Shown one piece after another: positions 7,924 through 14,831 of a stretch of DNA of 24,575 nt. Under the pieces are notes generated by a model. The model did no database searches. It saw nothing but the letters and a program-made list of their open reading frames with translations, and was not told where the DNA came from. Positions within the stretch are counted from its first letter, which is position 1. Each line of letters begins with the position of its first letter. The DNA lies in assembly GCA_937903135.1 (NCBI GenBank), contig CALDAH010000010.1, positions 1 to 24,575 on the forward strand, in the 5' to 3' direction. The stretch is from an uncultured Alphaproteobacteria bacterium. Its GTDB lineage: Bacteria; Pseudomonadota; Alphaproteobacteria; Rs-D84. The position numbers were made by a program, and so were the translations under genes.

Positions 7924-8841
7924 ATGAATAATATCATCGCTGTATTTGTTGAATATCTGACCAAAACAAAGAAGTATTCTGCGAATACGGCGATGGCATA
8001 TGAATCAAATATTCGTGATTTTTTAAATTTTTGGGAAATATATACCGCCAACCCGCCTGTGCTGCGGGATATCGCCCGGGCGGATACAACATGTTTTCGT
8101 GCATGGCTGGCCGACCGAAAAAAACGAAATATATCCGCCGCATCCAACGCCCAGGCAATGTCGTCAATACGCGCACTGTATCGTTTCCTGGGGAAAAAAT
8201 ATAATATAAAAAACGAAGCGATATCTTTAATATCATCGCCGCGCGTTCCGCGAAAGCTGTCCCGGGCAATTAACCCGATTGACGTTGATAATATGAAAAG
8301 CGCAATTCGCGCAATTGACAATAATGCCCCATGGATGGCGGCGCGTGACTGGGCGTTGGTTGTATTAATATACGGATGCGGCCTGCGTATATCCGAAGCG
8401 TTATCACTGCGAATGCGCGATACACGCGGGGATCGTAAAACATTACGCATTATCGGCAAAGGACGCAAAGAACGCATCGTCCCCGTATTACCCGCGATAT
8501 GGGCGGCAATTGATAAATATATATCCGTATGCCCGTTTATTTTAAACGCCGACGATGTTATATTTCGCAGTGTTCGTGGCCTGCCGATGTCATCACGTAT
8601 GGCGGAAAAGGTTTTGGAAAACATCCGATGCTATCTGCAGCTGCCCGATTATGTAACCCCGCATGCACTGCGTCATACATTTGCCACGGCGTTATTATCC
8701 GACGGGGCGGATCTGCGCAGTATCCAAGAACTGCTAGGGCACGCGTCATTGTCCACCACGCAGTTATATACCAAGGTAAATACCCGGGATCTGTTAAATA
8801 TATATTCAAATGCGCACCCGCGGGCCGGCGGTAAAAAATAA
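7924..8841 (+). CDS. Tyrosine recombinase, XerC/XerD type
   Basis: This 305-residue recombinase has a SAM-like N-terminal core-binding domain (1-110) and a catalytic domain. All six catalytic residues are visible: R155 (CGLRISEAL), K179 (IGKGRKER), H247 and R250 (PHALRHTFA), H273 (LLGHASLSTTQ) and the nucleophile Y282 (QLYTKV). Length and sequence fit chromosome-dimer resolution at dif rather than a phage integrase, and no integrated element or att site is seen beside it. XerC and XerD cannot be told apart with confidence here, though SIQELLGHASLSTTQLYT is common in XerC. It sits 2 bases after the SIMPL gene and likely depends on translational coupling. Confidence 0.9.
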   Translation: MNNIIAVFVEYLTKTKKYSANTAMAYESNIRDFLNFWEIYTANPPVLRDIARADTTCFRAWLADRKKRNISAASNAQAMSSIRALYRFLGKKYNIKNEAISLISSPRVPRKLSRAINPIDVDNMKSAIRAIDNNAPWMAARDWALVVLIYGCGLRISEALSLRMRDTRGDRKTLRIIGKGRKERIVPVLPAIWAAIDKYISVCPFILNADDVIFRSVRGLPMSSRMAEKVLENIRCYLQLPDYVTPHALRHTFATALLSDGADLRSIQELLGHASLSTTQLYTKVNTRDLLNIYSNAHPRAGGKK

Positions 8842-8890
8842 ATCAATAAAAACAATAATTATATTTGTAAATAATACCCTTGTGGCAGAT

Positions 8891-8919
8891 TTGACAACAA
8901 TAAAATTTAACTACATAAT
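8891..8919 (+). promoter_or_regulatory. Strong sigma70-type promoter
   Basis: A perfect TTGACA (8891-8896), a 17-base spacer and CATAAT (8914-8919) predict a start near 8926. This is about 32 bases ahead of the ATG at 8958, which has its own AGGA. It is one of the best promoter matches in the window and drives the UGA-interrupted gene, so that gene is probably transcribed. Confidence 0.8.
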
Positions 8920-8957
8920 GATATGTAAATTAATTATTAAACCGACAGGATATATAA

Positions 8958-9893
8958 ATGTTCTTATCAATAGATCAAACCTTTTCTCTGGAATCCATGA
9001 AACTTTTAGAGCAGACGGCCAAACCAACAGAACTGGCAATAATCCAAGGCGCAGATATTATCGGCCCTCGCAATAATATAGCCACTAAATATTGGACGAT
9101 ATCACCAAGTGCTTCTGAATCGGGGCATGTCCAATGCTGTGGCCACGATACAACCTTGGTTAACCCGACCGCACGGTACGTATGCGCCCGGCCAGTGTTG
9201 TTGCCGGCGGTAACATCAAAGATCCCGGAAAGCGACATAAACGTCATGTACAAATTTAAAAACACATGGATCGCAGAATACGGCAACTATCCCCAGAGGG
9301 CACTTGGGTCAGCCGAAAGCTTAGGACTGGATCAGGCCGTTGAATGCAAACGGGCCAAACCTACTGGCGAGAAATACACATTTAATGCATATTCAATAAA
9401 CCGCAATGATGTAAAGCTGCGCGACCATACAGAATATTCATACAACGGCCGTTTATATACACGTGTTCGCGGCGCAACAGATAACAGGTACAACCAACTT
9501 TTGGATGGTCGCCGGGTTATGGAATATGAACCATACTGGATTGAGGTATTGCCGGTTCAATGAATTCAGGATAAATCTGGTATATGGATATCACTGCATG
9601 GGCTGTTCGCGAATATCCCATTTGATACAACAAATGTATATCGGGGCGTTTTTACTAAAACATTTATTTCCAAGTATATGAATGATTATTTTTATCCAGA
9701 ATTAACACAGCATATTACATATGAAAATACGTTTGAAAAGCCGGCCCCGGTTGCAACGCCAATTATTCCAACCAAAGAGATATCCGAGGCGGATATGGAA
9801 AGCTTACTAAACAGCATGCTTTCCATACACAAAGAATTAAAAAACATTGAAAATGTTATTACATCCGTTCTAAATCGCGGAATTAGTAAATAA
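8958..9893 (+). pseudogene. DUF6273-like 'YGxYPQ' family protein interrupted by one in-frame TGA
   Basis: The frame from ATG 8958 runs 201 codons to TGA at 9561-9563, then continues in the same frame for 109 more codons to TAA at 9893. Recognisable pieces of one family lie on both sides. Upstream are LLEQTAKPTELAII, RPVLLPAV, AEYGNYPQRAL, TGEKYTFNAYS, EYSYNGRLYTRV and YWIEVLPVQ. Downstream are IQDKSGIWISLHGLFANIPF, YRGVFTKTFISKYMNDYF and a helical tail (ADMESLLNSMLSIHKELKNI). From memory, relatives read V[W]VEVxPVKWLVDEK here, so TGA stands exactly where Trp is expected. It is either a pseudogene by a single TGG-to-TGA change, a readthrough gene, or a sequence error. The function is unknown; the family occurs in gut Firmicutes and alphaproteobacteria, which suggests transfer. 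Confidence 0.7.
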
Positions 9894-9954
9894 TCAATGC
9901 AAAACAATACCTAATTGTATGCACGATTTGAATTATATTTTAATTCTCACAAAT

Positions 9955-9984
9955 AACAAACCCCGCCTGCTGACAGGGTTTGTT
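9955..9984. terminator. Hairpin terminator between the interrupted gene and lemA
   Basis: AACAAACCC/GGGTTTGTT (9955-9963 with 9976-9984) forms a 9-bp stem with a 12-nt loop, and an alternative inner CCTG/CAGG is possible. It lies between two convergent genes. On the minus strand it is followed by ATTTGT, which makes it most useful as the lemA terminator. The T-run is weak on both sides. Confidence 0.6.
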
Positions 9985-10014
9985 AATAATACCAGTGCGC
10001 GTTATAATATCGGA

Positions 10015-10557
10015 CTATTCAAATTTAACCTTTGGCGCGGCGCGTTCGGTGCTGTCAATCTCAAACAGCTTTTCCGGGGTAATACCAAATATTCGCGCAA
10101 CGATATTGGACGGGAATTGCTGAATCTGTGTATTCAGCCCCATTACAACCGGATTATAAAACTGACGGGCTGCCTGAATCTTGGTTTCGGTATCTGTAAT
10201 CTCGCGCTGAAGTTCCAAGAAGTTTTCATTCGCCCGCAGCGTTGGATAGCTTTCGGATAACGCAAATATTGTTTTTAACGTAGCGCTAAGCTTGTTTTCG
10301 GCCGCATCGCGTGTATCCGGCCCGGCGGACATTGCCGCATTACGCGCCGCAACAACCGCATTCAGGGTTTCCTTTTCATGCTTTGCTGCGCCACGGACAG
10401 TTTCAACCAGATTAGGAATTAAATCATAGCGACGCTTCAGCTGGGTGTCAATTGTTGCCCATGCCTCGCGCGATTGGTTTTTACGCGCGATCAACCCGTT
10501 ATATACCGCAATAAAATATAATAACACAACAGCAATAATTGCAATGGCGGTCCACAT
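10015..10557 (-). CDS. lemA: LemA family membrane protein
   Basis: This 180-residue protein has an N-terminal transmembrane helix (AIIAVVLLYFIAVYNGLI) followed by the LemA signature: VYNGLIARKNQSREAWATIDTQLKRRYDLIPNLVETV, KHEKETLNAVVAARN, and YPTLRANENFLELQREITDTE. The C-terminal part (FNPVVMGLNTQIQQFPSNIVARIFG) is also typical. The soluble part is helical and faces the periplasm or the outside in the family. The molecular role is undefined. LemA is often encoded next to htpX; here htpX is about 7 kb away. AAAGGAG precedes the ATG at good spacing. Confidence 0.92.
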   Translation of the reverse strand: MWTAIAIIAVVLLYFIAVYNGLIARKNQSREAWATIDTQLKRRYDLIPNLVETVRGAAKHEKETLNAVVAARNAAMSAGPDTRDAAENKLSATLKTIFALSESYPTLRANENFLELQREITDTETKIQAARQFYNPVVMGLNTQIQQFPSNIVARIFGITPEKLFEIDSTERAAPKVKFE

Positions 10558-10644
10558 TATAAAACTCCTTTGTTCGTTATTTTTATTTTATATAGTTTTC
10601 ACGTTAATTGCAATTAAATAGAAATCACAGGAATTATAATACGA

Positions 10645-10680
10645 AATAAAAAATCCCCTGAAACGTATTTCAGGGGATTT
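10645..10680 (-). terminator. Strong intrinsic terminator after ssb
   Basis: A perfect 13-bp stem, AAATCCCCTGAAA/TTTCAGGGGATTT (10651-10663 with 10668-10680) with a CGTA loop, is followed on the minus strand by a run of six T. It lies 15 bases past the ssb stop and insulates ssb from lemA. Confidence 0.92.
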
Positions 10681-10695
10681 AATGCAAACCGCCGA

Positions 10696-11157
10696 TTAAA
10701 ACGGGATATCATCACCGATATCGGATACCGATATTTCTTCGCGCGGGGCGGCCGGTGCAGACGCCGGGCCATAATCGCCGCCGGACATTGCGCCATCCAT
10801 GGCCTTTGCGCCGCTTAAAATAACCATCTGGCCGGCGAATGGGTTTAATACAACCTCGGTTGTGAAAACATCCGCGCCCTGCTGATTTTGCCATTTACGG
10901 GTTTTAAGTGCCCCTTCGAGGTATAGCTTTGTACCCTTTTGCAGCATACGTTCGGCAACATCTACCAAATTCGGGTTAAAGATTACAACGCGATGCCATT
11001 CGGTTTGTTCTTTTTGTTCCCCGGTTTGACGATCGCGCCAACGTTCAGATGTCGCTAATGAAAAACTAACTACTTTCTGTCCGCTTTGCATAACACGAAC
11101 CTGAGGGTCCTGGCCAACGTTCCCGACCAAAATTACTTTATTTATACTGCCTGCCAT
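10696..11157 (-). CDS. ssb: Single-stranded DNA-binding protein
   Basis: This 153-residue protein has the SSB OB-fold: MAGSINKVILVGNVGQDPQVR at the start, FSLATSERWRDRQTGEQKEQTEWHRVVIFN, and KGTKLYLEGALKTRKWQNQQG. A Gly/Ala/Pro linker follows, then the acidic C-terminal tip DDIPF that recruits replication and repair proteins. It binds ssDNA as a tetramer during replication, recombination and repair. A strong AAAAAGGAAA lies before ATG. It is monocistronic, bounded by the terminator at 10645-10680 and by the divergent rho gene. Confidence 0.96.
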   Translation of the reverse strand: MAGSINKVILVGNVGQDPQVRVMQSGQKVVSFSLATSERWRDRQTGEQKEQTEWHRVVIFNPNLVDVAERMLQKGTKLYLEGALKTRKWQNQQGADVFTTEVVLNPFAGQMVILSGAKAMDGAMSGGDYGPASAPAAPREEISVSDIGDDIPF

Positions 11158-11248
11158 ATCGCTTTCCTTTTTAAGTTTTTATTTAGTACCATTATTTGAG
11201 CAATAAAACCTATTAATTGCAAGTAAAAACGCCATAGCCCTTAGATAC

Positions 11249-11277
11249 TTGACTTTTTCACCGAAATAATGTATAAT
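11249..11277 (+). promoter_or_regulatory. rho promoter
   Basis: TTGACT (11249-11254), a 17-base spacer and a perfect TATAAT (11272-11277) place the start near 11284. This leaves a leader of about 49 nt before the rho ATG, ending in AAAGGA. Confidence 0.85.
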
Positions 11278-11332
11278 ATTTTTATCATACGGGCATAATT
11301 CTATGACCTGATTTTCCAAGAAAGGATTTTAT

Positions 11333-12601
11333 ATGCATATTAATGAGCTAAAGGCTAAAACGCCGCAACAGTTATTAAAAATGGCCGAAGATATGGGGAT
11401 TGAAAACCCGTCCCAGCTGAATGTTCAGCAGCTGCGATTTGCCGTTATGCGCGTATTTGCCGCAGATAAGAAAGTAACACTAATCGGCGACGGCGTATTG
11501 GAACGGATGCAGGACGGTTTTGGTTTCCTGCGCGCACCGGAAAGCAATTATCTGGCCGGGCCGGACGATTTATATGTATCGCCAGCGCTGATTAAGAAAT
11601 ACGGTTTAAAAACCGGCGACTACATAGAAGGTCAAATCCAGGCACCGCAAAATGAATCCGAACGCTATTTTGCGTTGGAAACGATTGAACGCGTTAACGG
11701 TGATTCGCCGGAAAAACTGCGTCACCGCGTATCTTTTGACGATATGACGCCGCTATACCCCGATGAACAGCTAAAGATGGAGGTCCCGACCGATACAGAC
11801 AAGGGACGAGACCTATCCGCCCGCGTTATTGATTTAATATCCCCGACCGGTAAGGGTCAACGCAGCCTGATCGTTGCACCGCCACGTACCGGGAAAACTG
11901 TTATGCTGCAAAATATTGCTCATTCAATCGCAACAAACTACCCGGATGTTAAGCTGATTGTTTTATTAATTGATGAACGCCCCGAAGAAGTTACCGATAT
12001 GCAACGCAGCGTAAAGGGCGAGGTTATTTCATCAACGTTTGACGAACCGGCCGCCCGACATATCCAGGTTGCCGAAATGGTTATTGAAAAGGCCAAACGT
12101 TTAGTAGAAGCCGGCCAGGACGTCGTTATCCTGCTGGATTCCATAACACGCCTTGGGCGCGCATATAATACCGTCGTCCCAAGCAGCGGTAAGGTTTTAA
12201 CCGGCGGCGTGGATGCGTATGCGCTGCAGCGTCCGAAACGCTTCTTTGGCGCGGCCCGCAACATAGAAGGCGGCGGCAGCCTGACCATCATCGCGACAGC
12301 GTTGGTTGATACCGGATCAAAAATGGACGAAGTTATTTTTGAAGAATTCAAAGGGACGGGAAACAGCGAAATTATTCTGGACCGCAAGCTGTCCGATAAA
12401 CGCGTATACCCGGCGATTGATATTACAAAATCTGGCACCCGCAAAGAAGATCTGTTGGTCGGACGTGATACATTATCAAAAATGTATGTGCTGCGCCGCA
12501 TAATTAACCCTATGGGAACACTCGAAGCGATGGAGTTCCTGTTAGATAAACTGCGGTTAACGAAAACCAATACGGATTTCTTTGGTTCTATGAATCAATA
12601 A
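11333..12601 (+). CDS. rho: Transcription termination factor Rho
   Basis: This 422-residue hexameric RNA-dependent ATPase ends transcription at Rho-dependent sites. The N-terminal helical domain and the cold-shock-like RNA-binding domain (about 50-125, DGFGFLRAPESNYLAGPDDLYVS) are present. Walker A is APPRTGKT (182-189), Walker B is VVILLDS followed by ITRLGRAYN (264-279), the Q-loop is SSGKVLTGG (284-292) and the R-loop is GTGNSEI (341-347). Walker A has R-T where E. coli has K-A, a substitution I believe occurs in other bacteria. Length is close to the E. coli protein. A promoter lies before it and an intrinsic terminator directly after. Confidence 0.98.
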   Translation: MHINELKAKTPQQLLKMAEDMGIENPSQLNVQQLRFAVMRVFAADKKVTLIGDGVLERMQDGFGFLRAPESNYLAGPDDLYVSPALIKKYGLKTGDYIEGQIQAPQNESERYFALETIERVNGDSPEKLRHRVSFDDMTPLYPDEQLKMEVPTDTDKGRDLSARVIDLISPTGKGQRSLIVAPPRTGKTVMLQNIAHSIATNYPDVKLIVLLIDERPEEVTDMQRSVKGEVISSTFDEPAARHIQVAEMVIEKAKRLVEAGQDVVILLDSITRLGRAYNTVVPSSGKVLTGGVDAYALQRPKRFFGAARNIEGGGSLTIIATALVDTGSKMDEVIFEEFKGTGNSEIILDRKLSDKRVYPAIDITKSGTRKEDLLVGRDTLSKMYVLRRIINPMGTLEAMEFLLDKLRLTKTNTDFFGSMNQ

Positions 12602-12604
12602 CAA

Positions 12605-12627
12605 ACGCCCGTTCGGGCGTTTTTTTA
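12605..12627 (+). terminator. Intrinsic terminator after rho
   Basis: ACGCCC/GGGCGT (12605-12610 with 12615-12620) with a GTTC loop is followed by seven T (stem-final T included). It begins 4 bases after the rho stop. Confidence 0.92.
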
Positions 12628-12640
12628 CGGGACAATTAAC

Positions 12641-12868
12641 ATGACACGAATATATATCATGGTCGCCATCGCGGCCGTTATTGCGTTCGCATATTACACC
12701 GGACAGCGTATTGCCCGGGCCGAATGCCGCGCCGATAGCGCGATAAATGCAACCAACACAAATACAGATATTATTAATACCATAGGGAAAATAAATGCCG
12801 AAACTCTTAATACCAATACTGGCGATATCCGTCGCATCCTGCGTGCGCGATATACAATCGCCGAATAA
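12641..12868 (+). CDS. Small membrane-anchored protein, Rz-like (candidate i-spanin)
   Basis: This 75-residue protein has one N-terminal transmembrane helix (IYIMVAIAAVIAFAYYTG) and then a polar, helix-prone periplasmic part rich in Asn, Thr and Ala. It ends DIRRILRARYTIAE. The layout of a signal-anchor plus coiled-coil-type domain, with a second gene starting inside it in the +1 frame, matches phage Rz/Rz1 spanin pairs. Its C-terminal ...D-R-LR pattern is seen in small phage lysis proteins. The start lies 14 bases after the rho terminator with only a weak GGGAC upstream, so expression may be low or come from readthrough. The protein could instead be an unrelated lineage-specific membrane peptide. 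Confidence 0.5.
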   Translation: MTRIYIMVAIAAVIAFAYYTGQRIARAECRADSAINATNTNTDIINTIGKINAETLNTNTGDIRRILRARYTIAE

Positions 12869-12995
12869 TTCATCGGCCGTGCTGCTGTGCCAACCGATAT
12901 ATGGCCGCGCACACGACTGGGATATTATAAGCGACGATTTGGCCCGAAATATTTACCGCCATAACCTGACCTGTGAAAAATATACAAAACAATAA
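12795..12995 (+). CDS. Small lipoprotein overlapping the previous gene, Rz1-like (candidate o-spanin)
   Basis: This 66-residue frame overlaps the upstream gene by 74 bases in the +1 frame. It begins MPKLLIPILAISVASC, a short signal peptide with a lipobox-like SVAS-C, so the mature protein would be a lipoprotein with Cys16 at its N-terminus. The mature part contains LLCQPIYGRAHDW and DDLARNIYRHNLTCEKYTK. From memory this resembles small alphaproteobacterial phage lysis-cassette proteins (PI...iL.HN..C). Classical Rz1 is proline-rich and this is not, so the match is structural rather than by sequence. A strong hairpin terminator follows immediately. Confidence 0.5.
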   Translation: MPKLLIPILAISVASCVRDIQSPNNSSAVLLCQPIYGRAHDWDIISDDLARNIYRHNLTCEKYTKQ

Positions 12996-13021
12996 AAATA
13001 CGCGCATACGCGCGTATTTTT
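12994..13021. terminator. Intrinsic terminator after the small lipoprotein gene
   Basis: A 12-bp perfect stem, AAAAATACGCGC/GCGCGTATTTTT (12994-13005 with 13010-13021) with an ATAC loop. It can work in both directions and separates the Rz-like pair from the minus-strand Cys-rich gene. Confidence 0.85.
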
Positions 13022-13044
13022 ACCCGTTTTAGATATAGCAACCA

Positions 13045-13266
13045 TTATCTACTATATGCCAAGTGCATAACACATGCAATAGGATTAGAACACTTAAATT
13101 TATTCCCACATTCGTTATATAGACAGCTTTCGCATACCTCATAAGGTGCTTTGTCAGATTTATTTTTAATTACATCCACGTTATATGGACATTTACCACC
13201 ATCGGCCGACATACACGTCCCCGATAATTTTTTAAATTCACAACTTTCTTTTGTACATTTTGACAT
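13045..13266 (-). CDS. Small nine-cysteine protein (hypothetical)
   Basis: This 73-residue protein has no signal peptide and carries nine cysteines: MSKCTKESC, GTC, GKCPY, CESCLYNEC, FKCSNPIAC. The CxxC and CxxxC spacing suggests a cytoplasmic zinc or iron-sulfur site rather than disulfides, but no known family is recognised. AAAGGATAATATT lies ahead of ATG, and a good promoter (13301-13328) sits about 35 bases upstream. Together these make it a real monocistronic gene. The AT-rich composition differs from its GC-richer neighbours. Confidence 0.7.
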   Translation of the reverse strand: MSKCTKESCEFKKLSGTCMSADGGKCPYNVDVIKNKSDKAPYEVCESCLYNECGNKFKCSNPIACVMHLAYSR

Positions 13267-13300
13267 AATATTATCCTTTTATTAAATATAACTATATAAA

Positions 13301-13328
13301 TATATAGCACAAATTTATAGTTTGTCAA
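13301..13328 (-). promoter_or_regulatory. Promoter of the nine-cysteine gene
   Basis: On the minus strand TTGACA (13323-13328) is separated by 16 bases from TATATA (13301-13306). The start would be near 13294, giving a leader of about 28 nt with AAAGGA. Confidence 0.75.
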
Positions 13329-13333
13329 TACCC

Positions 13334-13468
13334 TTATTGTTTTTGCCCGTCCCTGCCCTGCGCATGGGATTGACCGGGAATTTCGCCAAACCGCCCCGCG
13401 CCCGGAACATCCGCGGTGCATTCCGGGTAAAAACGCAGACATTTCATCATACGGCCGAAATGGGTCAA
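13334..13468 (-). CDS. Possible small protein (44 residues)
   Basis: A minus-strand frame from a TTG at 13468 (or ATG at 13450) to TAA at 13334 reads MTHFGRMMKCLRFYPECTADV then PGAGRFGEIPGQSHAQGRDG. It is GC-rich in an AT-rich surrounding and uses the codons common in this genome (CTG, CGT, CCG, GGC, GCG). AGGA lies 9 bases before the TTG. I recognise no family. A competing minus-strand frame also stays open here but has poorer codons. It may be a micro-protein, a gene remnant, or part of an RNA. Confidence 0.3.
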   Translation of the reverse strand: MTHFGRMMKCLRFYPECTADVPGAGRFGEIPGQSHAQGRDGQKQ

Positions 13469-13641
13469 TAAATATAATCCTATATTTATTTAATATCGTT
13501 TGCATCAGGATTGGTTTCCGCCGGAAAAATCACCCCAGGAAAACATACAAATAGAAAATAATTTATAAAGCAATAGAATGCATAGCGAAGATAATCTTAT
13601 GAATTTGGTGTATTTAAGCCTTGTTCTGGATGTATTGCAAT
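13469..13641. other. AT-rich stretch without a clear gene
   Basis: No convincing coding frame is seen. A 37-codon plus-strand frame from 13599 overlaps the MGMT start by ATGA but reads through the terminator hairpin and looks accidental. Because a plus-strand terminator follows at 13642, a short plus-strand RNA ending there is possible, though I find no clear promoter for it. Confidence 0.4.
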
Positions 13642-13672
13642 CGCCCGGTTTTCCGGGCGTTTGTGTATTTTA
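13642..13672 (+). terminator. Intrinsic terminator upstream of the MGMT gene
   Basis: CGCCCGG/CCGGGCG (13642-13648 with 13653-13659) with a TTTT loop is followed by TTTGTGTATTTT on the plus strand. What transcript it ends is unclear, since no plus-strand gene is recognised between 13021 and here. Confidence 0.7.
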
Positions 13673-13708
13673 TTGCATTCATATACCGCCCGCGATAGAA
13701 TTATTATT

Positions 13709-14008
13709 ATGAAAACAGAAATTGATATAGACAGTTTACCCGGGACGGCATTTCAGCGTGACGTTTGGCGCGCAATTGCATCAATTCCGCGCGGGACAGT
13801 GGTAAGCTATTGTCGGCTGGCACAAATGGCGGGGCATCCGAATGCCACGCGGGCGGTCGCATCCGCCGTGGGTAAAAACCCCATACCACCGATTATCCCG
13901 TGTCACAGGGTTATTCGCAGCGATGGGACAATCGGCGGATATTCCGGCAACGGCGGGGTTGAAAAAAAGCGCGCACTTTTAGCCAGCGAAGGCGTGGTAT
14001 TTAAATAA
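13709..14008 (+). CDS. Methylated-DNA-[protein]-cysteine S-methyltransferase (short form)
   Basis: This 99-residue protein corresponds to the C-terminal catalytic domain of Ogt/MGMT. It shows TAFQRDVWRAIASIPRGTVVSY, the helix-turn-helix region with the arginine finger (NATRAVASAVGKNP), and the active-site IPCHRVI with Cys65. The enzyme repairs O6-alkylguanine by irreversible transfer of the alkyl group to this cysteine. Because the Cys is kept, it should be an active methyltransferase rather than an alkyltransferase-like protein. The N-terminal domain of full-length Ogt is missing. I chose ATG 13709 because an upstream TTG (13661) lies in the terminator T-tract. No clear Shine-Dalgarno precedes it. 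Confidence 0.88.
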   Translation: MKTEIDIDSLPGTAFQRDVWRAIASIPRGTVVSYCRLAQMAGHPNATRAVASAVGKNPIPPIIPCHRVIRSDGTIGGYSGNGGVEKKRALLASEGVVFK

Positions 14009-14035
14009 AAAAACGGCAATAATGCCGTTTTTTTT
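14007..14035. terminator. Bidirectional terminator between MGMT gene and bamD
   Basis: ACGGCA/TGCCGT (14013-14018 with 14023-14028) with an ATAA loop is flanked by A-runs and T-runs on both sides. It serves both convergent genes. Confidence 0.9.
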
Positions 14036-14783
14036 AATCGTGTTCCATATTATTGGTTTTCTTTTCCAATTTTTTGGTCCATTCGTTATCAGGGAAGTTC
14101 AGCTTTAGCATATCTGCATAACCGCGCGCCTGTTCGTCCAGGCCGATGGCCGTATACGCCTCGGTTAAACGAAACATGGCCTCGGGCGTCATTACGGTTT
14201 CCTGGGCGGTTGCAACGACCGACTGCAGATGAGATATCGCACTGGGCCAGTTCTGGCGCACCATATCATTACGGGCGGCATACATAACCTTGCCCGCGAT
14301 ATAGTTTTTCAGTATCGCGATTTTATTTTTCGCGTTTTCAGCATACGGCGAACGCGGGAAACGCTGAACCAGCTGTTCGAACTGCTGCAGGGCATATACC
14401 GACATCCCCGGTTCACGGCGAACGTCACTTACCTGGCGGTAATAGCACATCCCGCGCAGGTATAAAATATACGCCACATCCGCGTGACCGGGATGAAAAC
14501 GCATAAAACGATCCGCGGCCAGGATTGCCCCGGCGAAATCCCCATCCAGATATTGCGAATATGCCGCCATTACCAGCGCATCGGCCGCCCAGGGACTGGC
14601 CGGGTATTGCGTTTCGGCAACCAAGAATTCAGCCGCCGCTTCTTCGTAGTGTTCTTTGTTAAACTCGTCATATGCTTTTGCGTAAATCTGGGGCAAAGTC
14701 TGTTCCGGAACGATTTTTTTATCCGCGCCGGCACACGCCGCCAGTGATAACGATGCAACAAATAATATTAATATTTTTTTCAT
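14034..14783 (-). CDS. bamD: Outer-membrane assembly lipoprotein BamD
   Basis: This 249-residue lipoprotein has a signal peptide with lipobox SLAAC (Cys17). Tetratricopeptide-like repeats follow, rich in the BamD pattern: AYDEFNKEHYEEAAAEFLVAETQYPASPWA, ADRFMRFHPGHADVAYILYLRGMCYY, and QFEQLVQRFPRSPYAENA. BamD is the essential lipoprotein of the BAM complex and helps BamA fold and insert beta-barrel proteins. The outer-membrane protein at 18268 and the usher are likely clients. AGGAA precedes the ATG, and a divergent promoter shared with murJ drives it. Confidence 0.93.
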   Translation of the reverse strand: MKKILILFVASLSLAACAGADKKIVPEQTLPQIYAKAYDEFNKEHYEEAAAEFLVAETQYPASPWAADALVMAAYSQYLDGDFAGAILAADRFMRFHPGHADVAYILYLRGMCYYRQVSDVRREPGMSVYALQQFEQLVQRFPRSPYAENAKNKIAILKNYIAGKVMYAARNDMVRQNWPSAISHLQSVVATAQETVMTPEAMFRLTEAYTAIGLDEQARGYADMLKLNFPDNEWTKKLEKKTNNMEHD

Positions 14784-14794
14784 TTATTCCTGCC

Positions 14795-14824
14795 TTGATT
14801 TTATATCTTGATACGCAGTATAAT
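14795..14824 (+). promoter_or_regulatory. murJ promoter giving a leaderless mRNA
   Basis: TTGATT (14795-14800), 18 bases and TATAAT (14819-14824) place the start about 7 bases on, at or next to the A of ATG 14832. The mRNA would have no leader and no Shine-Dalgarno. Confidence 0.65.
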
Positions 14825-14827
14825 CAA
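14800..14827 (-). promoter_or_regulatory. bamD promoter, interleaved with that of murJ
   Basis: On the minus strand TTGATT (14822-14827), 16 bases and TATAAA (14800-14805) predict a start near 14793. That leaves a leader of only about 10 nt, holding AGGAA before the ATG at 14783. The two promoter boxes overlap those of murJ. Confidence 0.65.
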
Positions 14828-14831
14828 TTCT

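Noticed and set aside
7924..8841. Phage integrase marking a mobile element
   Set aside because: The length and motifs fit a housekeeping Xer recombinase, and no att repeats or other phage genes flank it.
9561..9563. UGA reassigned to Trp throughout the genome
   Set aside because: The first pilin, prmC and the lipoprotein hydrolase all end at TGA exactly where their families end, and all other recognised genes are open without internal TGA.
9463..9681. Separate short frame across the TGA region
   Set aside because: It is a shadow in another frame; the same-frame continuation after the TGA explains the sequence.
13661..13708. TTG start at 13661 for the MGMT gene
   Set aside because: It lies in the T-tract of a terminator, and the family N-terminus begins at the ATG at 13709.
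13599..13711. 37-codon frame overlapping the MGMT start by ATGA
   Set aside because: It reads through the terminator hairpin and has no protein-like features; the overlap looks accidental.
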